Below, piece by piece: positions 50,939 through 61,978 of a stretch of DNA of 64,000 bases; position 1 is the first letter of the stretch, and each line of letters opens with the position of its first letter. Source of the DNA: Spiribacter curvatus (GTDB lineage: Bacteria > Pseudomonadota > Gammaproteobacteria > Nitrococcales > Nitrococcaceae); assembly GCF_000485905.1 (NCBI RefSeq), contig NC_022664.1:186001-250000 (forward strand), written 5' to 3'. Below the pieces are notes generated by a model. The model was not told the origin of the DNA, made no database searches, and saw only the letters and a list, made by a program, of their open reading frames with translations. Both the position numbers and the translations under genes were made by a program.

Positions 50939-51868
50939 TTACGGCGGCTCGATCGCGGTGAGGTGACGGCCCACCGCCAGCCAGGCGCCGGTCAGACCCA
51001 GCAGCCCGCCGCCACTGATCAGGGTCAGCGTCCCGGTCAGCCCTGCGCCCGTGGGGCGGAATCCACTGCCGTAGAGCGTCGCCAGGCGGTCAACCGGCGA
51101 GGCGAGAAACATCACCACGCCGGCCAGAATCAAACTGGCCATTAAACCACCGGCCAGCCCATACCAGAGGCCGGTATAGAGGAACGGACGGCGGATGAAC
51201 CCATCGGTCCCACCAATGAGCTTGGTTATCTCGATTTCCCGGCGATTGTTCTCGATATCGAGCCGGATGGTGTTGAACAGCACCAGCACGACCGTGAGCC
51301 CCAGCAGCAGTGCGACCAGCGCAGTGGTGCGATTGCCCAGTTCGATGATTGCGCTGAGGCGCTGCAGCCACTCCCGATCCAGTCGGAGGGTGTCGACCGA
51401 TGCGATGTCGCGGATCTGCCTGACGAGCTGGTCGATATCCGCACGCCGACCGCCCGCTTCGAGTTCGGCGACGACGACGGCGGGCAGCGGATTGTCCTCA
51501 AGCAGTGTGAGCGCGTCACTCAACCCGCTGCTGTCGCGGTATTCCGCCAGCGCCTCCTCCGGTGTAATCAGTCGCACGGAGGCGATCCCCTCGAGCTGGT
51601 GGATCTGCTCGGCGGTTTCGGTCTGTTGTTGGGCATCGGTGGGTGCATCAAGAAAGATCGAGGCGCGGGGTGAGCCACCCCAGCCTTCCATGACCGATTC
51701 GAGATTGTCCATCGCCACAAGAAATGCGGCGGGCAGTGCCAGTGCGATACCGATTGCCGCGCCGGTCATGAGACTCCCGGCCGGTTTCAGGCGCAGCCGG
51801 CCCAGCGAGCTGATTGCCGCCCGGGCATGCTGCTGTGACCAGCGCTTGATCGCGGCGACAGGCCTCAT
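50939..51868 (-). CDS. ftsX: Cell division protein FtsX
   Basis: A 309-aa inner-membrane protein with one N-terminal segment, a periplasmic domain and three C-terminal segments, as for FtsX. It has IALALPAAFLVAMDNLE, GWGGSPRASIFLDAPT and NRREIEITKLIGGTDGFIRR. With FtsE it activates septal cell-wall hydrolases. GTG/ATG 51868 overlaps ftsE by 4 nt. Confidence 0.94.
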   Translation of the reverse strand: MRPVAAIKRWSQQHARAAISSLGRLRLKPAGSLMTGAAIGIALALPAAFLVAMDNLESVMEGWGGSPRASIFLDAPTDAQQQTETAEQIHQLEGIASVRLITPEEALAEYRDSSGLSDALTLLEDNPLPAVVVAELEAGGRRADIDQLVRQIRDIASVDTLRLDREWLQRLSAIIELGNRTTALVALLLGLTVVLVLFNTIRLDIENNRREIEITKLIGGTDGFIRRPFLYTGLWYGLAGGLMASLILAGVVMFLASPVDRLATLYGSGFRPTGAGLTGTLTLISGGGLLGLTGAWLAVGRHLTAIEPP

Positions 51869-52515
51869 GCCGTGCGTCCCTCGCTGAGGTGGATCCGACG
51901 GTGTCCCAGGGCGTTGATCAGCGGCAGGTCATGACTGGCGATGACCGTTGTGACACCGACGTGGTTGAACTGCTCGAACAGATGCATGATCTCCCGCGAC
52001 AGAGCGGGATCAAGGTTGCCGGTGGGCTCATCGGCCAGCAGGATCGGGGGGCGCGAGACAATGGCACGGGCGATCCCGATCCTTTGTTGCTCACCGCCCG
52101 ACAGTGTGACGGGATAGGCTTGATGGCGGTCGAGCAGGCCGACCTTATCGAGGGCGGCATGAACGCGGCGGCGGATGTCGGCGTGGGGACGGCCTTCGAT
52201 AACCAACGGCAGAGCGACGTTATCGAACAGCGTCCGATCATAGAGCAGCCGATGGTCCTGGAAGGTCATACCGACGCGGCGGCGCAGATAGGGGATGCGC
52301 CGCTTTGGAAGGCCTGACAGATCAACATCGTCGATGATGACGCGACCGCGGCTGGGGCGCTCAAGTCGCGGAATGAGCCGCAGGAGGGTGCTTTTCCCGG
52401 CCCCGCTGGCGCCGGTGATAAAGACCAGTTCGCCACGCTCGATATGGATATTCAGTCCACGCAGCGGCTCGTTGCCGCCCGGGTAGCGCTTACCAACCCC
52501 CTCGAATCGGATCAT
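51865..52515 (-). CDS. ftsE: Cell division ATP-binding protein FtsE
   Basis: A 216-aa ABC ATPase. Walker A is [14 protein letters not shown], the signature [15 protein letters not shown], Walker [17 protein letters not shown], and the switch in IASHDLPLI. Overlaps ftsY and ftsX by 4 nt each. Confidence 0.96.
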   Translation of the reverse strand: MIRFEGVGKRYPGGNEPLRGLNIHIERGELVFITGASGAGKSTLLRLIPRLERPSRGRVIIDDVDLSGLPKRRIPYLRRRVGMTFQDHRLLYDRTLFDNVALPLVIEGRPHADIRRRVHAALDKVGLLDRHQAYPVTLSGGEQQRIGIARAIVSRPPILLADEPTGNLDPALSREIMHLFEQFNHVGVTTVIASHDLPLINALGHRRIHLSEGRTA

Positions 52516-53522
52516 GCCTCATCGGGTCCCGCAAGCGCCTCGTCGAGCAGTGCGTCCACGAAGGCCTCGGCATCGAACGGGCGGAGATCCTCGACGCCCT
52601 CGCCAATGCCGATAAAGCGGACCGGAATGCCAAAGCGCTGGGCCATCGCGAAGATTACGCCCCCCTTGGCTGTGCCATCGAGCTTGGTGAGGGCGATGCC
52701 GGTGACGTCGACGGCATCACGGAACTGCTCGGCCTGAGCCAGCGCATTCTGTCCCGTGCCGGCATCCAGCACCAGCAGCACCTCATGCGGCGCCGCTTCA
52801 TCCTGTTTGCCCAGCACCCGACGGATCTTGCGCAGCTCGTCCATCAGGTTGCCCTGGGTGTGGAGACGACCGGCGGTATCGGCGATGAGTACATCGGCAT
52901 TGCGGGCGATGGCCGCTTGGTGGGCGTCGTAGACCACGGATGCGGCATCCGAACCGGTGGGCTGGCTGATGACGGGTGTCTGGGTGCGCTCGCCCCAGGT
53001 CTGGAGTTGTTCCACGGCGGCGGCGCGGAAGGTGTCACCGGCCGCGAGCACCACGCGCTGACCCTGGTGGCGGTACTGCTCGGCAAGCTTGCCAATCGTG
53101 GTCGTCTTGCCCGCGCCGTTGATCCCTACCGTGAGGATCACCATCGGCCTGGCGTCAGGGTTGATCGCCAGTGGCTCGGCCACGGGCGCCAGGATCGCCA
53201 GCATATTTTCGCGCAGGGCACGGTGTAGCGCGGCGGTGTCGTCGAGCTCGTTGCGTTTGAGCCGATCGGTCAGATCGCCGATGATGCGGGTCGTCGCCTC
53301 CATGCCCACATCCGCCATGAGCAGCAGGGTCTCGAGCTCCTCGAGCAGGTCGGCATCAATGCGTTTACGGCCCAGGAACAAGGTCCCGATGCCACCGCCG
53401 GTACGCTTCAATCCGTCGCGCAGGCGCTTGATCAGTCCTGGCCGCGACGTCTGCTGAGCGGCAGGCGATGTCGCCTTCGAGTCGGTCGGTGTCGTATTTT
53501 TCTTGCGACGGAAAGGCAGCAT
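52512..53522 (-). CDS. ftsY: Signal recognition particle receptor FtsY
   Basis: A 336-aa SRP receptor GTPase. After a short charged A region come the helical N domain and the G domain: G1 [48 protein letters not shown] and [13 protein letters not shown] 53522 (MLPFRRKKN) is chosen; the extension is across the divergent M16 gene region. The A domain is short compared with E. coli FtsY. Confidence 0.96.
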   Translation of the reverse strand: MLPFRRKKNTTPTDSKATSPAAQQTSRPGLIKRLRDGLKRTGGGIGTLFLGRKRIDADLLEELETLLLMADVGMEATTRIIGDLTDRLKRNELDDTAALHRALRENMLAILAPVAEPLAINPDARPMVILTVGINGAGKTTTIGKLAEQYRHQGQRVVLAAGDTFRAAAVEQLQTWGERTQTPVISQPTGSDAASVVYDAHQAAIARNADVLIADTAGRLHTQGNLMDELRKIRRVLGKQDEAAPHEVLLVLDAGTGQNALAQAEQFRDAVDVTGIALTKLDGTAKGGVIFAMAQRFGIPVRFIGIGEGVEDLRPFDAEAFVDALLDEALAGPDEA

Positions 53523-53614
53523 GGAACTCTCGGGGTTCGGGCGTGAACGAATTGATGAGTATGCTAACACCGCACCGAAACGTCGATGTGTCATAACCAG
53601 AGGCTTCAATCACA

Positions 53615-54952
53615 ATGCGAAACGCGATTTTCGCCCTGATTCCCGCGTTAATGGCAGCGCCCGCAGCGGCGCAGTCGAATACGGGGATTACCGAATTCAC
53701 GCTCGATAACGGGATGCAGATCCTCGTCCGTGAGGATCACCGCGCGCCGGTGGTCGTCTCTCAGGTCTGGTACCGCGTCGGGTCATCCTACGAGACGACC
53801 GGTGAGACCGGGCTCTCGCATCTGTTTGAGCACATGATGTTCAAGGGTACGGAGCGCTTCGAGGAGGGTGAGTTCTCGGAGATCATCTCTCGCGAGGGCG
53901 GCCGCCTCAATGCCTTCACCGGGCGTGATTTCAGTGCCTACTTCGAGATCATGGCTGCCGATCGCCTCCCGATAGCGCTGGAGCTGGAGGCTGACCGGAT
54001 GGCGAATCTGCAGATCAACGCCGAGGCGCTGTCAACGGAAAGGGATGTCGTGCTCGAGGAGCGCCGGCTGCGGACCGAGGATCGGCCCGAGGGACGATTC
54101 GGCGAGCGCTATTCGGCGATCGCGCATCCGGGGACGGGCTACGCCCATCCGATCATCGGCTGGGCGGATGATGTCGCCGGCTTCGAGGTTGAGGACCTGC
54201 GGGACTGGTACCAGCAGTGGTATACACCCACCAACGCCACGCTGGTGGTGGCCGGCGATGTCCAGCCCGACGAGGTTCACTCGCTGGCCAGGGAATACTT
54301 CGGTGACATCGAGGCCCGTGAGGTTCCGGCGGTCCACACCCCTGATAATCTCCAGCCCCCGGGTGAACGGCGCCTGATTCATCGCGATCCGCAGGCGCGG
54401 GTCACTCAGCTGCGCATGGGCTACGAGGTGCCATCGTTCCCGACCGCTGAGTCGACCCGCGACCCTTACGCGCTGCTGATGCTCGCCACCATCCTTGACG
54501 GGGGTGATGGCGCACGGCTCGCCGAGGAGCTGGTGCGGGGCTCCGGCGTGGCCGCGGCGGCCGGCGCCAGCTATAACCCGATGGTGCGGCTGGACGCCGA
54601 GTTCTCGCTGTTCGGCGTGCCGGCGGAAGGCGACGTCGACGCGGTGGAGACCGCGCTGCGCGATCAGATCCATCGCCTTCAGCAGGAACCTGTCTCGGCC
54701 GAGGAGATGGAGCGGGCGCGCAGTCAGATGCTTGCCGATCACCTGTTTGAGATGGACTCGGTGTTCTATCAGGCAATGCAGCTGGGCATGCTCGAGACCA
54801 CGGGGTCCGGATGGGCGAGGCTCAACAGTTTCGAGGAGAACGTCCGCGATCTGACCGCCGAGGACATCCAGTCAGCGGCCCAGCGGTACCTGCGCCCCGA
54901 GATGCTGGCGGTGGGTGTCATGAAGCCAGCCGATCAGGAGGATGAGGGATGA
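53615..54952 (+). CDS. M16-family zinc metalloprotease (active subunit)
   Basis: A 445-aa exported protease: signal peptide (MRNAIFALIPALMAAPAAAQ) then the M16 fold. The inverted zinc motif is HLFEHMMFKG (His-x-x-Glu-His), with the distal glutamate in the 'LEADRM' helix. Paired with the next gene, which lacks the zinc motif, so they likely form the two-chain peptidase commonly found next to ftsY. Overlaps the partner by 4 nt. Confidence 0.92.
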   Translation: MRNAIFALIPALMAAPAAAQSNTGITEFTLDNGMQILVREDHRAPVVVSQVWYRVGSSYETTGETGLSHLFEHMMFKGTERFEEGEFSEIISREGGRLNAFTGRDFSAYFEIMAADRLPIALELEADRMANLQINAEALSTERDVVLEERRLRTEDRPEGRFGERYSAIAHPGTGYAHPIIGWADDVAGFEVEDLRDWYQQWYTPTNATLVVAGDVQPDEVHSLAREYFGDIEAREVPAVHTPDNLQPPGERRLIHRDPQARVTQLRMGYEVPSFPTAESTRDPYALLMLATILDGGDGARLAEELVRGSGVAAAAGASYNPMVRLDAEFSLFGVPAEGDVDAVETALRDQIHRLQQEPVSAEEMERARSQMLADHLFEMDSVFYQAMQLGMLETTGSGWARLNSFEENVRDLTAEDIQSAAQRYLRPEMLAVGVMKPADQEDEG

Positions 54953-56268
54953 AGCGCTGGATTGCTGCTTTTGGCCTGATCCTTTTCAGTAGCGCAGGGG
55001 GCGCAATGCAAGCCGAGATTCAGGAGTGGAAGACCGACGCCGGGGCGGATGTACTGTTTGTCGAGCGGCATGAACTGCCGATCGTCGATATCCGCATGAC
55101 CTTCGATGCCGGCAGCGCGCGGGATGGCGATCAAGCCGGTCTGGCTCGCATGACCAGCAACCTGCTGTTGGAGGGTACAGCGGAGCGCGCAGCGGGCGAG
55201 ATCGCGCGCGGGTTCGAGCGCTATGGCGCCCGTGTCGGTACTGGCAGTGGCCGTGACACGGCAGAGGTCAGCGTCCGGGCACTGAGCGAAGCCGAGCGTC
55301 TCGATCCGGTGGTCGAGCGTCTGGCGGCGGCGGTTGCCGATGCCGATTTCCCCGCGGATGCCGTCGATCGGGTCCGTCGTCAGATGACGCTGGGTCTCCA
55401 GCAGGCGCAGTCCTCGGCGTCGGCACTGGCGGAAAAGGCGTTCATGCGGGGCATCTACGGGGACCACCCCTATGCCACGCCACCCGGGGGTACGCTGGAG
55501 TCAGTCGAGGAGCTGAGCCGAGCCGCCGTCATTGATTTCCATCGTCGTCACTACACGGCCACCAACGCCACGATCACCATTGTCGGCGATCTCACATCTG
55601 ATCGCGCTGAGGCGATCGCCCGCTCGCTCAGTGCGGCACTGCCTGCTGGCGAGGCGCTGTCAAGCCTGCCGGAGGTTACGCCACCCGAGTCCGCGCGGAC
55701 GATCCGGGTGCCGCTCGAGGCCGAACAGACCCATGTCATTGTCGGCCAGCCGTCGGTGCGCAAGGGTAGTGACGCCTATTATCCACTCCACCTCGGTAAT
55801 CACATCCTCGGTGGCGGCGGGCTCACCTCAATCCTCGCCGAGCGCATGCGCGAAGAACGCGGCCTGTCATACAGCAGTTCCTCGCAGCTGACGTCCGGTG
55901 CCCGGCGCGGCCGGTTCCAGATGTCCACGCAGGTACGCAACGACGCCCTGGGCGAGGCGCTCTCGGTCATGCGCGACAGCCTCGATGAGATGCGCAATGA
56001 GGGTCCGTCAGCCCAGCGGCTGAGTGATTCCAAACGCAATATCACCGGCAGTTTCCCGCTCCAGCTCGACAGTAATCGCGATCTGCTTGGCTACATCGCC
56101 ACAATCGGCTTCCATGATCTGTCGCGGGATTACCTCCAGCAGTTCGTCGACCGAATCGATGCGCTGGAGAGCGACGACGTGCAGTCGGCGATGCAGACAG
56201 GGATTGACCCGGCCCGCAATATCACCGTGCTGGTTGGTCCAGAGGCGACGATTAACGCAGTCGAGTGA
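54949..56268 (+). CDS. M16-family inactive partner subunit
   Basis: A 439-aa exported M16-fold protein with a signal peptide (MKRWIAAFGLILFSSAGGAM). The position of the zinc motif reads GLARMTSNLLLEGT, so metal ligands are missing and the subunit is predicted non-catalytic. YGDHPYATPPGGTLESVEEL and TNATITIVGDLTSD are family motifs. Follows the active subunit with an ATGA overlap. Confidence 0.9.
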   Translation: MKRWIAAFGLILFSSAGGAMQAEIQEWKTDAGADVLFVERHELPIVDIRMTFDAGSARDGDQAGLARMTSNLLLEGTAERAAGEIARGFERYGARVGTGSGRDTAEVSVRALSEAERLDPVVERLAAAVADADFPADAVDRVRRQMTLGLQQAQSSASALAEKAFMRGIYGDHPYATPPGGTLESVEELSRAAVIDFHRRHYTATNATITIVGDLTSDRAEAIARSLSAALPAGEALSSLPEVTPPESARTIRVPLEAEQTHVIVGQPSVRKGSDAYYPLHLGNHILGGGGLTSILAERMREERGLSYSSSSQLTSGARRGRFQMSTQVRNDALGEALSVMRDSLDEMRNEGPSAQRLSDSKRNITGSFPLQLDSNRDLLGYIATIGFHDLSRDYLQQFVDRIDALESDDVQSAMQTGIDPARNITVLVGPEATINAVE

Positions 56269-56278
56269 CGGGCGCTGC

Positions 56279-57411
<1,133 letters not shown>

Positions 57412-57538
57412 ATTTCCGATTGCGCGGCACGCACCCCTGCCGTATCGTCCATCTCAGGTGCACGGTCATTGATTTGACCAGCGCTTGGCAGCCCGATGGT
57501 CGGGCCGTCCAAAGGAAGGTGTCAGCCTTCTGTGATGT

Positions 57539-57570
57539 TTGACATGTCGGACTGATAAGCCGACATACCT
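57539..57570 (+). promoter_or_regulatory. Promoter with inverted repeat before the RRM protein gene
   Basis: A consensus -35 TTGACA (57539-57544) is followed after 17-19 bp by GACATACC (57562-57569) as a -10-like element. The spacer holds a perfect inverted repeat ATGTCGG/CCGACAT (57544-57550 and 57560-57566), which looks like an operator. A smaller stem GAAGG/CCTTC lies at about 57514-57529. The rest of 57412-57538 shows no gene. Confidence 0.45.
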
Positions 57571-57585
57571 TGATGAGACAGATAG

Positions 57586-57861
57586 ATGAAATCGATTTAC
57601 GTGGGCAACCTGCCCTTCTCCGCCTCCGAGGATGAAGTCCGTGACCTTTTCGCCAATTACGGTGAGGTCAAAGAGGTTCGGATGATCTCCGATCGGGAAA
57701 CCGGTCGTCCTCGCGGCTTTGGCTTCGTGCGCATGGACCCTGCCGAGGCGGACTCCGCCATCGAGGCACTCAATGGCACGGACATGGGCGGACGCACGCT
57801 GCGCATCAACGAGGCGCAGGACCGTAAGCCCGGCGGTGGAGGCGGCCCGCGCCGCAACTGA
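57586..57861 (+). CDS. RRM-domain RNA-binding protein
   Basis: A 91-aa protein made of one RNA recognition motif. RNP2 is IYVGNL and RNP1 is RGFGFVRM; the C-terminus is a short Gly-rich tail (KPGGGGGPRRN). Bacterial proteins of this type are often cold-induced RNA-binding proteins; no target is predicted. It has its own promoter region and a strong terminator, so it is a single-gene unit. Confidence 0.93.
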   Translation: MKSIYVGNLPFSASEDEVRDLFANYGEVKEVRMISDRETGRPRGFGFVRMDPAEADSAIEALNGTDMGGRTLRINEAQDRKPGGGGGPRRN

Positions 57862-57883
57862 TCACCGCAGGCCTTAACTGCCA

Positions 57884-57919
57884 GGGCTCGATGCCGTTCG
57901 CGGCATCGGGCCCTTTTTT
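57884..57919 (+). terminator. Intrinsic terminator after the RRM protein gene
   Basis: A 13-bp stem GGGCTCGATGCCG / CGGCATCGGGCCC (one T-G pair), loop TTCG, then TTTTTT. Placed 22 bp after the stop codon. A textbook rho-independent terminator. Confidence 0.95.
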
Positions 57920-57977
57920 ATGGTGATGATACGGTTGGCGGGATGACCGCCGCTATCCGGTCAGGTCACAATGAAGC

Positions 57978-58886
57978 ATGGACTCAACAACCGCTGAGCG
58001 TCGTTACCGCGCCTTCCTCGCCGCTGCCCAGCTCCGCCACCCCTGGCAGTTCCGCTGTCCAGGCCAGTCTGATGAACACGATGGTGTGCAGGTTGATGTG
58101 CCGCCGGGCTGGTATGGCGTGCTTGAGTCGCTGTTCCAGGAGGTCGAGGCAGTCATGCCCGTCGCCGAGCGTGACGGCTTTCGCTGGCGCCGGCTCTGCG
58201 CGCGGCATGCGATGCTGGAGGTTGCCTTCGACGGTCTGCGCGATCCGGTCTCACCGCGGGTAGTGGAGGCCCGGGAGCGGGCAGCAGTGACCTGCGATGT
58301 CTGTGGCCATCCCGGCGCCCGTCGCGAGGTTGCCGGTCGCTATGCAGTGAACTGTCACCGCCATTTCATCCAACGGCTCCTGCGCTGTCATCCCGAGGGC
58401 GAGTCGGGGGCCCGTATCTGGTGGGACACTCCGCAACCGGCGCTTGGTGGGCGCAGCCCCGCGGCCTATATGGAAGCCGGGCCACCCTCGGAGGTCCTCA
58501 TCGAGCAGGCACTGCGCCTGGCCATGCCGCCGGTGCCCTGGCTGGATGCATCGAATCGCCAGCGGCTGCAGGGGGCATGGCCGGTGCTCGACGAAGCGCT
58601 GGGTGAGCGGTTGCGTAGCCTGCGGGTGGCAGCGTTCGAGCCCCCTTCCGGTCGGGGCGGTACGCTGATCGCGATGATGGCCGGTCATGCTGATCCATCG
58701 GCCCAGGCCGCAGCGGTGACACGACTGGCCCGCAACGGCTTCAGTGATCTGCGACTCAGACTGGTGGGGCAGGCCGATCTGGCCTCTCCCGCGGTGGCGG
58801 CGGACCCCTGGGCGTGCATGCTCGCGCTCGAGGCCTCGGTCAGCGTTCCGCGAGCGCAGCCGGATCAATCCTTTCTGGTGCGATAG
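57978..58886 (+). CDS. Hypothetical protein with a zinc-finger-like Cys/His cluster and an MbcA/ParS-like motif
   Basis: A 302-aa protein that I cannot assign. Residues 1-100 include a helical part (GWYGVLESLFQEVEAVMPVA). A Cys/His cluster follows: CDVCG (Cys106, Cys109) and VNCHRH (Cys126, His127, His129). Residues 148-178 read WWDTPQPALGGRSPAAYMEA, then PPSEVLIEQALRL; this resembles the toxin-binding (DUF2384) helix of MbcA/ParS/Xre antitoxins (LxTPNPALGGRxPLELL). The C-terminal third is unassigned. No RES-type toxin is next to it. Its end overlaps the convergent rsmJ gene by 22 nt. Confidence 0.7.
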   Translation: MDSTTAERRYRAFLAAAQLRHPWQFRCPGQSDEHDGVQVDVPPGWYGVLESLFQEVEAVMPVAERDGFRWRRLCARHAMLEVAFDGLRDPVSPRVVEARERAAVTCDVCGHPGARREVAGRYAVNCHRHFIQRLLRCHPEGESGARIWWDTPQPALGGRSPAAYMEAGPPSEVLIEQALRLAMPPVPWLDASNRQRLQGAWPVLDEALGERLRSLRVAAFEPPSGRGGTLIAMMAGHADPSAQAAAVTRLARNGFSDLRLRLVGQADLASPAVAADPWACMLALEASVSVPRAQPDQSFLVR

Positions 58887-59665
58887 ACATCGAAACGTGT
58901 GCTGCGACCGGGCAGATGATAGTCCGGCGTCTGGTCGTCGAGCGGTCGGGCATGGCGGTGGCGCTTGACGACCACTCGGTCCATGGCCGCGACGCGTGCT
59001 CGCTCCAGCAGCACCGACTCATCGGTTGCCGGCATCAACAGGGCCTGCAGCAGCGCCAGCTCCTTGCCCGCAGCGGCGCGGCGACGACCGCTGTACATTG
59101 GGTCGAGGTAGATCACCGCAGGCGATTCGTCCCCGACATCCTGCGCCAGCCATTCGGTGGCATCGGCATGACGACAGTCCATGCGCGCGGTGCGATCCGC
59201 CGCGCCCCCTGTCGTCGCCCGTTGCAGCCCATCGACCAGTAGCGCGTGCACGACCGCCGAGCGCTCCAGCAGTGTGACCGGTGCGCCGGCGGTGGCCAGC
59301 ACGAAGGCATCCCGTCCCAGGCCGGCGGTGGCATCCACGATCCATGGCCGATGGCCTCGGCGGATGCCGCAGGCTCGGGCAATCGCTTCGCGGTGATGAC
59401 CATGGTGGGCGGCGCGATAGCCTTGAGCGCCACTGATGAAGTCGGCGCGCATCGACATTGGCGGGCGGCCGGCCTGACACAGCGCCAGGCCACTGGCGTC
59501 CAGCCACAGATAGAGGCCTGTGGCGGGCGTAGTCTGACAGAGCTCAACGCCGAGCCGGCGAGCGAGCGCCTGCGCAGCGGCCGGGTCCGCGTCCGCGGCC
59601 GCCACCACCGGTGGGTGATAAGGCGTTTGTGGCGGTTTGTCGCAGTGCCGTATGATCAGACTCAC
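58865..59665 (-). CDS. rsmJ: 16S rRNA (guanine(1516)-N(2))-methyltransferase RsmJ
   Basis: A 266-aa SAM-dependent methyltransferase. The SAM site is IVDATAGLGRDAFVLATAGA, the substrate motif is YLDPMYSGRRRAAAGKEL, and the family-typical RADFISG precedes. It modifies G1516 in 16S rRNA. Start ATG 59665 leaves only 29 bp to the divergent phaC start. Confidence 0.93.
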   Translation of the reverse strand: MSLIIRHCDKPPQTPYHPPVVAAADADPAAAQALARRLGVELCQTTPATGLYLWLDASGLALCQAGRPPMSMRADFISGAQGYRAAHHGHHREAIARACGIRRGHRPWIVDATAGLGRDAFVLATAGAPVTLLERSAVVHALLVDGLQRATTGGAADRTARMDCRHADATEWLAQDVGDESPAVIYLDPMYSGRRRAAAGKELALLQALLMPATDESVLLERARVAAMDRVVVKRHRHARPLDDQTPDYHLPGRSTRFDVYRTRKD

Positions 59666-59694
59666 CTTATTTGTTCCCGGAGCGGAGACTCGCC

Positions 59695-61497
59695 ATGAGT
59701 GATCACAAGGATACCGAAACCGGCCAGGTCGACCCCAACGAGCTTTCCCGCTCGCTGGCGGAGGTCGCCGGCCGAAGCCAGCATCTCGTCAAGGACTTTC
59801 TGACCCGTCAGGAGTTCGGCCAGCAGATATCCATGGACGATGCACTGCACATGAGCAAGTTGTTCCAGGATCTCTACACCCGCCTGATGGCCGATCCAGT
59901 CCAGCTCATGCAGTCGCAGATGGCATTCTGGCAGGACTACATGGCGCTGGTGCAGAACCAGTCCATGCGCATGATGGGCGTCGACAGTGAACCGGTCCGC
60001 GAGCCGGCGAAGGGGGACAAGCGCTTCGACCATGACGCCTGGGACGACTACCCGTTCTTCGACTTCATCAAGCAGACGTATCTGCTGACTGCGGACTATC
60101 TGAACCATTCCGTGGATACGGTCGAAGGCCTGGATGAAAAGACCCAGCGCAAGATCGACTTCCATACCCGCCAGTTCATCAGCGCTGCTTCGCCGTCCAA
60201 CTTCCTCGCCACCAACCCGGAGGTGCTTGAGCGCACCGTCGAGACACGGGGGCAGAACCTCGTCGACGGGCTCAATAACCTGCTCGAGGACCTCGAGCGC
60301 GGCAAGGGCAAGCTGAAAATCCGTCAGACCGACCCCGACGCGTTTGAGGTCGGCCGTGATCTGGCGATCACACCCGGCAAGGTGATCTATGAAAACGAGC
60401 TCATGCAGCTCATCCAGTATGCGCCGGCCACCGAGGAAGTGGCGCGGCGGCCGCTGCTCTTCGTGCCGCCGTGGATCAACAAGTACTACATCCTCGACCT
60501 GCGCGAGAAGAACTCGTTGGTGAAGTGGCTGGTGGATCAGGGCTATACGGTGTTCGTCATCTCCTGGCGGAACCCTGATGAAGCGCTCGCCGGTAAGGAG
60601 TTCGAGGACTACATGAAGCAGGGGCCGCTGGCCGCACTGGATGCGGTTGAGCAGGCCGTTGGCGAGCGTGATGTCAACATCATTGGTTATTGCCTGGGCG
60701 GGACGCTGCTCGCCTCGACGCTGGCATGGATGGCGAGCCGCGGAGAGGGCGGCGTCCACAGTGCGACTTTCCTGACCACGCTGATTGACTTCGAGAGCCC
60801 CGGCGAGCTCGGGGTGTTCATCGACGAGGAGCAGCTCGACTCGCTCGAAAAGCAGATGAACGAGCGCGGTTACCTCGCCGGCAGCCAGATGGCTTCGACC
60901 ATGTCGAGCCTGCGCTCGAATGACCTGGTCTGGTCGTTTTTCGTCAACAACTACCTCAAGGGCGAGGATCCGTTCCCGTTTGATCTCCTTTACTGGAACC
61001 AGGACTCCACCAACATGCCGGCGCGCATGCATGCCTTCTACCTGCGCAAGATGTACCTGGAAAACAAGCTCCGCGAGCCCGGCGGGATCACGCTTGATGG
61101 CATTCCCATCGATCTCGGCAAGGTCGAGGTGCCGTCCTACTTCGTTTCCGCAAAGGAAGACCACATCGCGCCCTGGCATGCCTGTTACAGCGGTTCACGG
61201 CTGCTGGGTGGCCAGACACGGTTCGTGCTGGGTGGCTCGGGACATATCGCCGGCGTCATCAATCCGCCGGAAAAGCAGAAGTATGGATACTGGCTGAATG
61301 GCCGTAATCCCAAGGATCCGGAAGCCTGGTTCAATAACGCCAAGCACCACGAAGGCTCCTGGTGGCTGGACTGGGTCAAGTGGCTGGGGCCGAAGCGCGG
61401 CGGTGAGGTGCCGGCACGGACTCCGGGCGACGGCAAGCTCAAGCCGATCGAGGATGCACCGGGCCGGTACGTCAAGGAGTCGGGCGATGGTGGATGA
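59695..61497 (+). CDS. phaC: Class I poly(3-hydroxyalkanoate) synthase
   Basis: A 600-aa synthase. The lipase-like box is GYCLGG with catalytic Cys333; the Asp and His of the triad lie in KEDHIAPW and [13 protein letters not shown]. The N-terminal domain has the usual conserved segment [13 protein letters not shown]-like ([20 protein letters not shown]). ATG 59695 is used. No phaA, phaB or phasin gene is next to it, so precursor supply comes from elsewhere. It overlaps purE by 11 nt. Confidence 0.96.
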   Translation: MSDHKDTETGQVDPNELSRSLAEVAGRSQHLVKDFLTRQEFGQQISMDDALHMSKLFQDLYTRLMADPVQLMQSQMAFWQDYMALVQNQSMRMMGVDSEPVREPAKGDKRFDHDAWDDYPFFDFIKQTYLLTADYLNHSVDTVEGLDEKTQRKIDFHTRQFISAASPSNFLATNPEVLERTVETRGQNLVDGLNNLLEDLERGKGKLKIRQTDPDAFEVGRDLAITPGKVIYENELMQLIQYAPATEEVARRPLLFVPPWINKYYILDLREKNSLVKWLVDQGYTVFVISWRNPDEALAGKEFEDYMKQGPLAALDAVEQAVGERDVNIIGYCLGGTLLASTLAWMASRGEGGVHSATFLTTLIDFESPGELGVFIDEEQLDSLEKQMNERGYLAGSQMASTMSSLRSNDLVWSFFVNNYLKGEDPFPFDLLYWNQDSTNMPARMHAFYLRKMYLENKLREPGGITLDGIPIDLGKVEVPSYFVSAKEDHIAPWHACYSGSRLLGGQTRFVLGGSGHIAGVINPPEKQKYGYWLNGRNPKDPEAWFNNAKHHEGSWWLDWVKWLGPKRGGEVPARTPGDGKLKPIEDAPGRYVKESGDGG

Positions 61498-61978
61498 TGC
61501 CCCACGGATCGGCATCATCATGGGCAGTCGATCCGACTGGGAAACCATGGCCCATGCCGATAACCTGCTCAAGGAATTCGGTGTGGCGCATGAAAGCCGG
61601 ATCGTCTCCGCCCATCGCACACCGGCACGGATGAACGAGTACGCCGACACAGCGCGTCAGCGTGGTCTGCGCGCCATCATCGCCGGCGCGGGCGGGGCGG
61701 CCCATCTACCGGGTATGGTCGCCGCGCAGACAACGGTGCCGGTGCTGGGTGTGCCGGTGCAGAGCCGGGCACTGAAGGGCATCGACTCGCTGCTGTCCAT
61801 CGCTCAGATGCCGGGTGGCGTACCGGTGGCGACCTTCGCCATCGGTGAATCCGGGGCCCGCAACGCGGCGCTGTTCGCGGTCGCTATGCTGGCTGCGGAT
61901 GATGCCGATCTGGCCGATCGGCTCGATGCCTATCGTGAGGCGCAGGCCCGCCGGGCCATTGAGGATGAACTGCCTTGA
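61487..61978 (+). CDS. purE: N5-carboxyaminoimidazole ribonucleotide mutase
   Basis: A 163-aa purine enzyme. [28 protein letters not shown] and [14 protein letters not shown] are family motifs; the active-site His and Ser are present. ATG 61487 has an AAGGAG ribosome-binding site at spacing about 7 and overlaps the end of phaC. Followed by purK with a TTGA overlap. Confidence 0.96.
   Translation: MVDDAPRIGIIMGSRSDWETMAHADNLLKEFGVAHESRIVSAHRTPARMNEYADTARQRGLRAIIAGAGGAAHLPGMVAAQTTVPVLGVPVQSRALKGIDSLLSIAQMPGGVPVATFAIGESGARNAALFAVAMLAADDADLADRLDAYREAQARRAIEDELP

Noticed and set aside
59662-61179. 505-codon minus-strand frame across phaC
   Set aside because: Antisense shadow of phaC, typical of high-GC genes; phaC is complete and conserved on the other strand.
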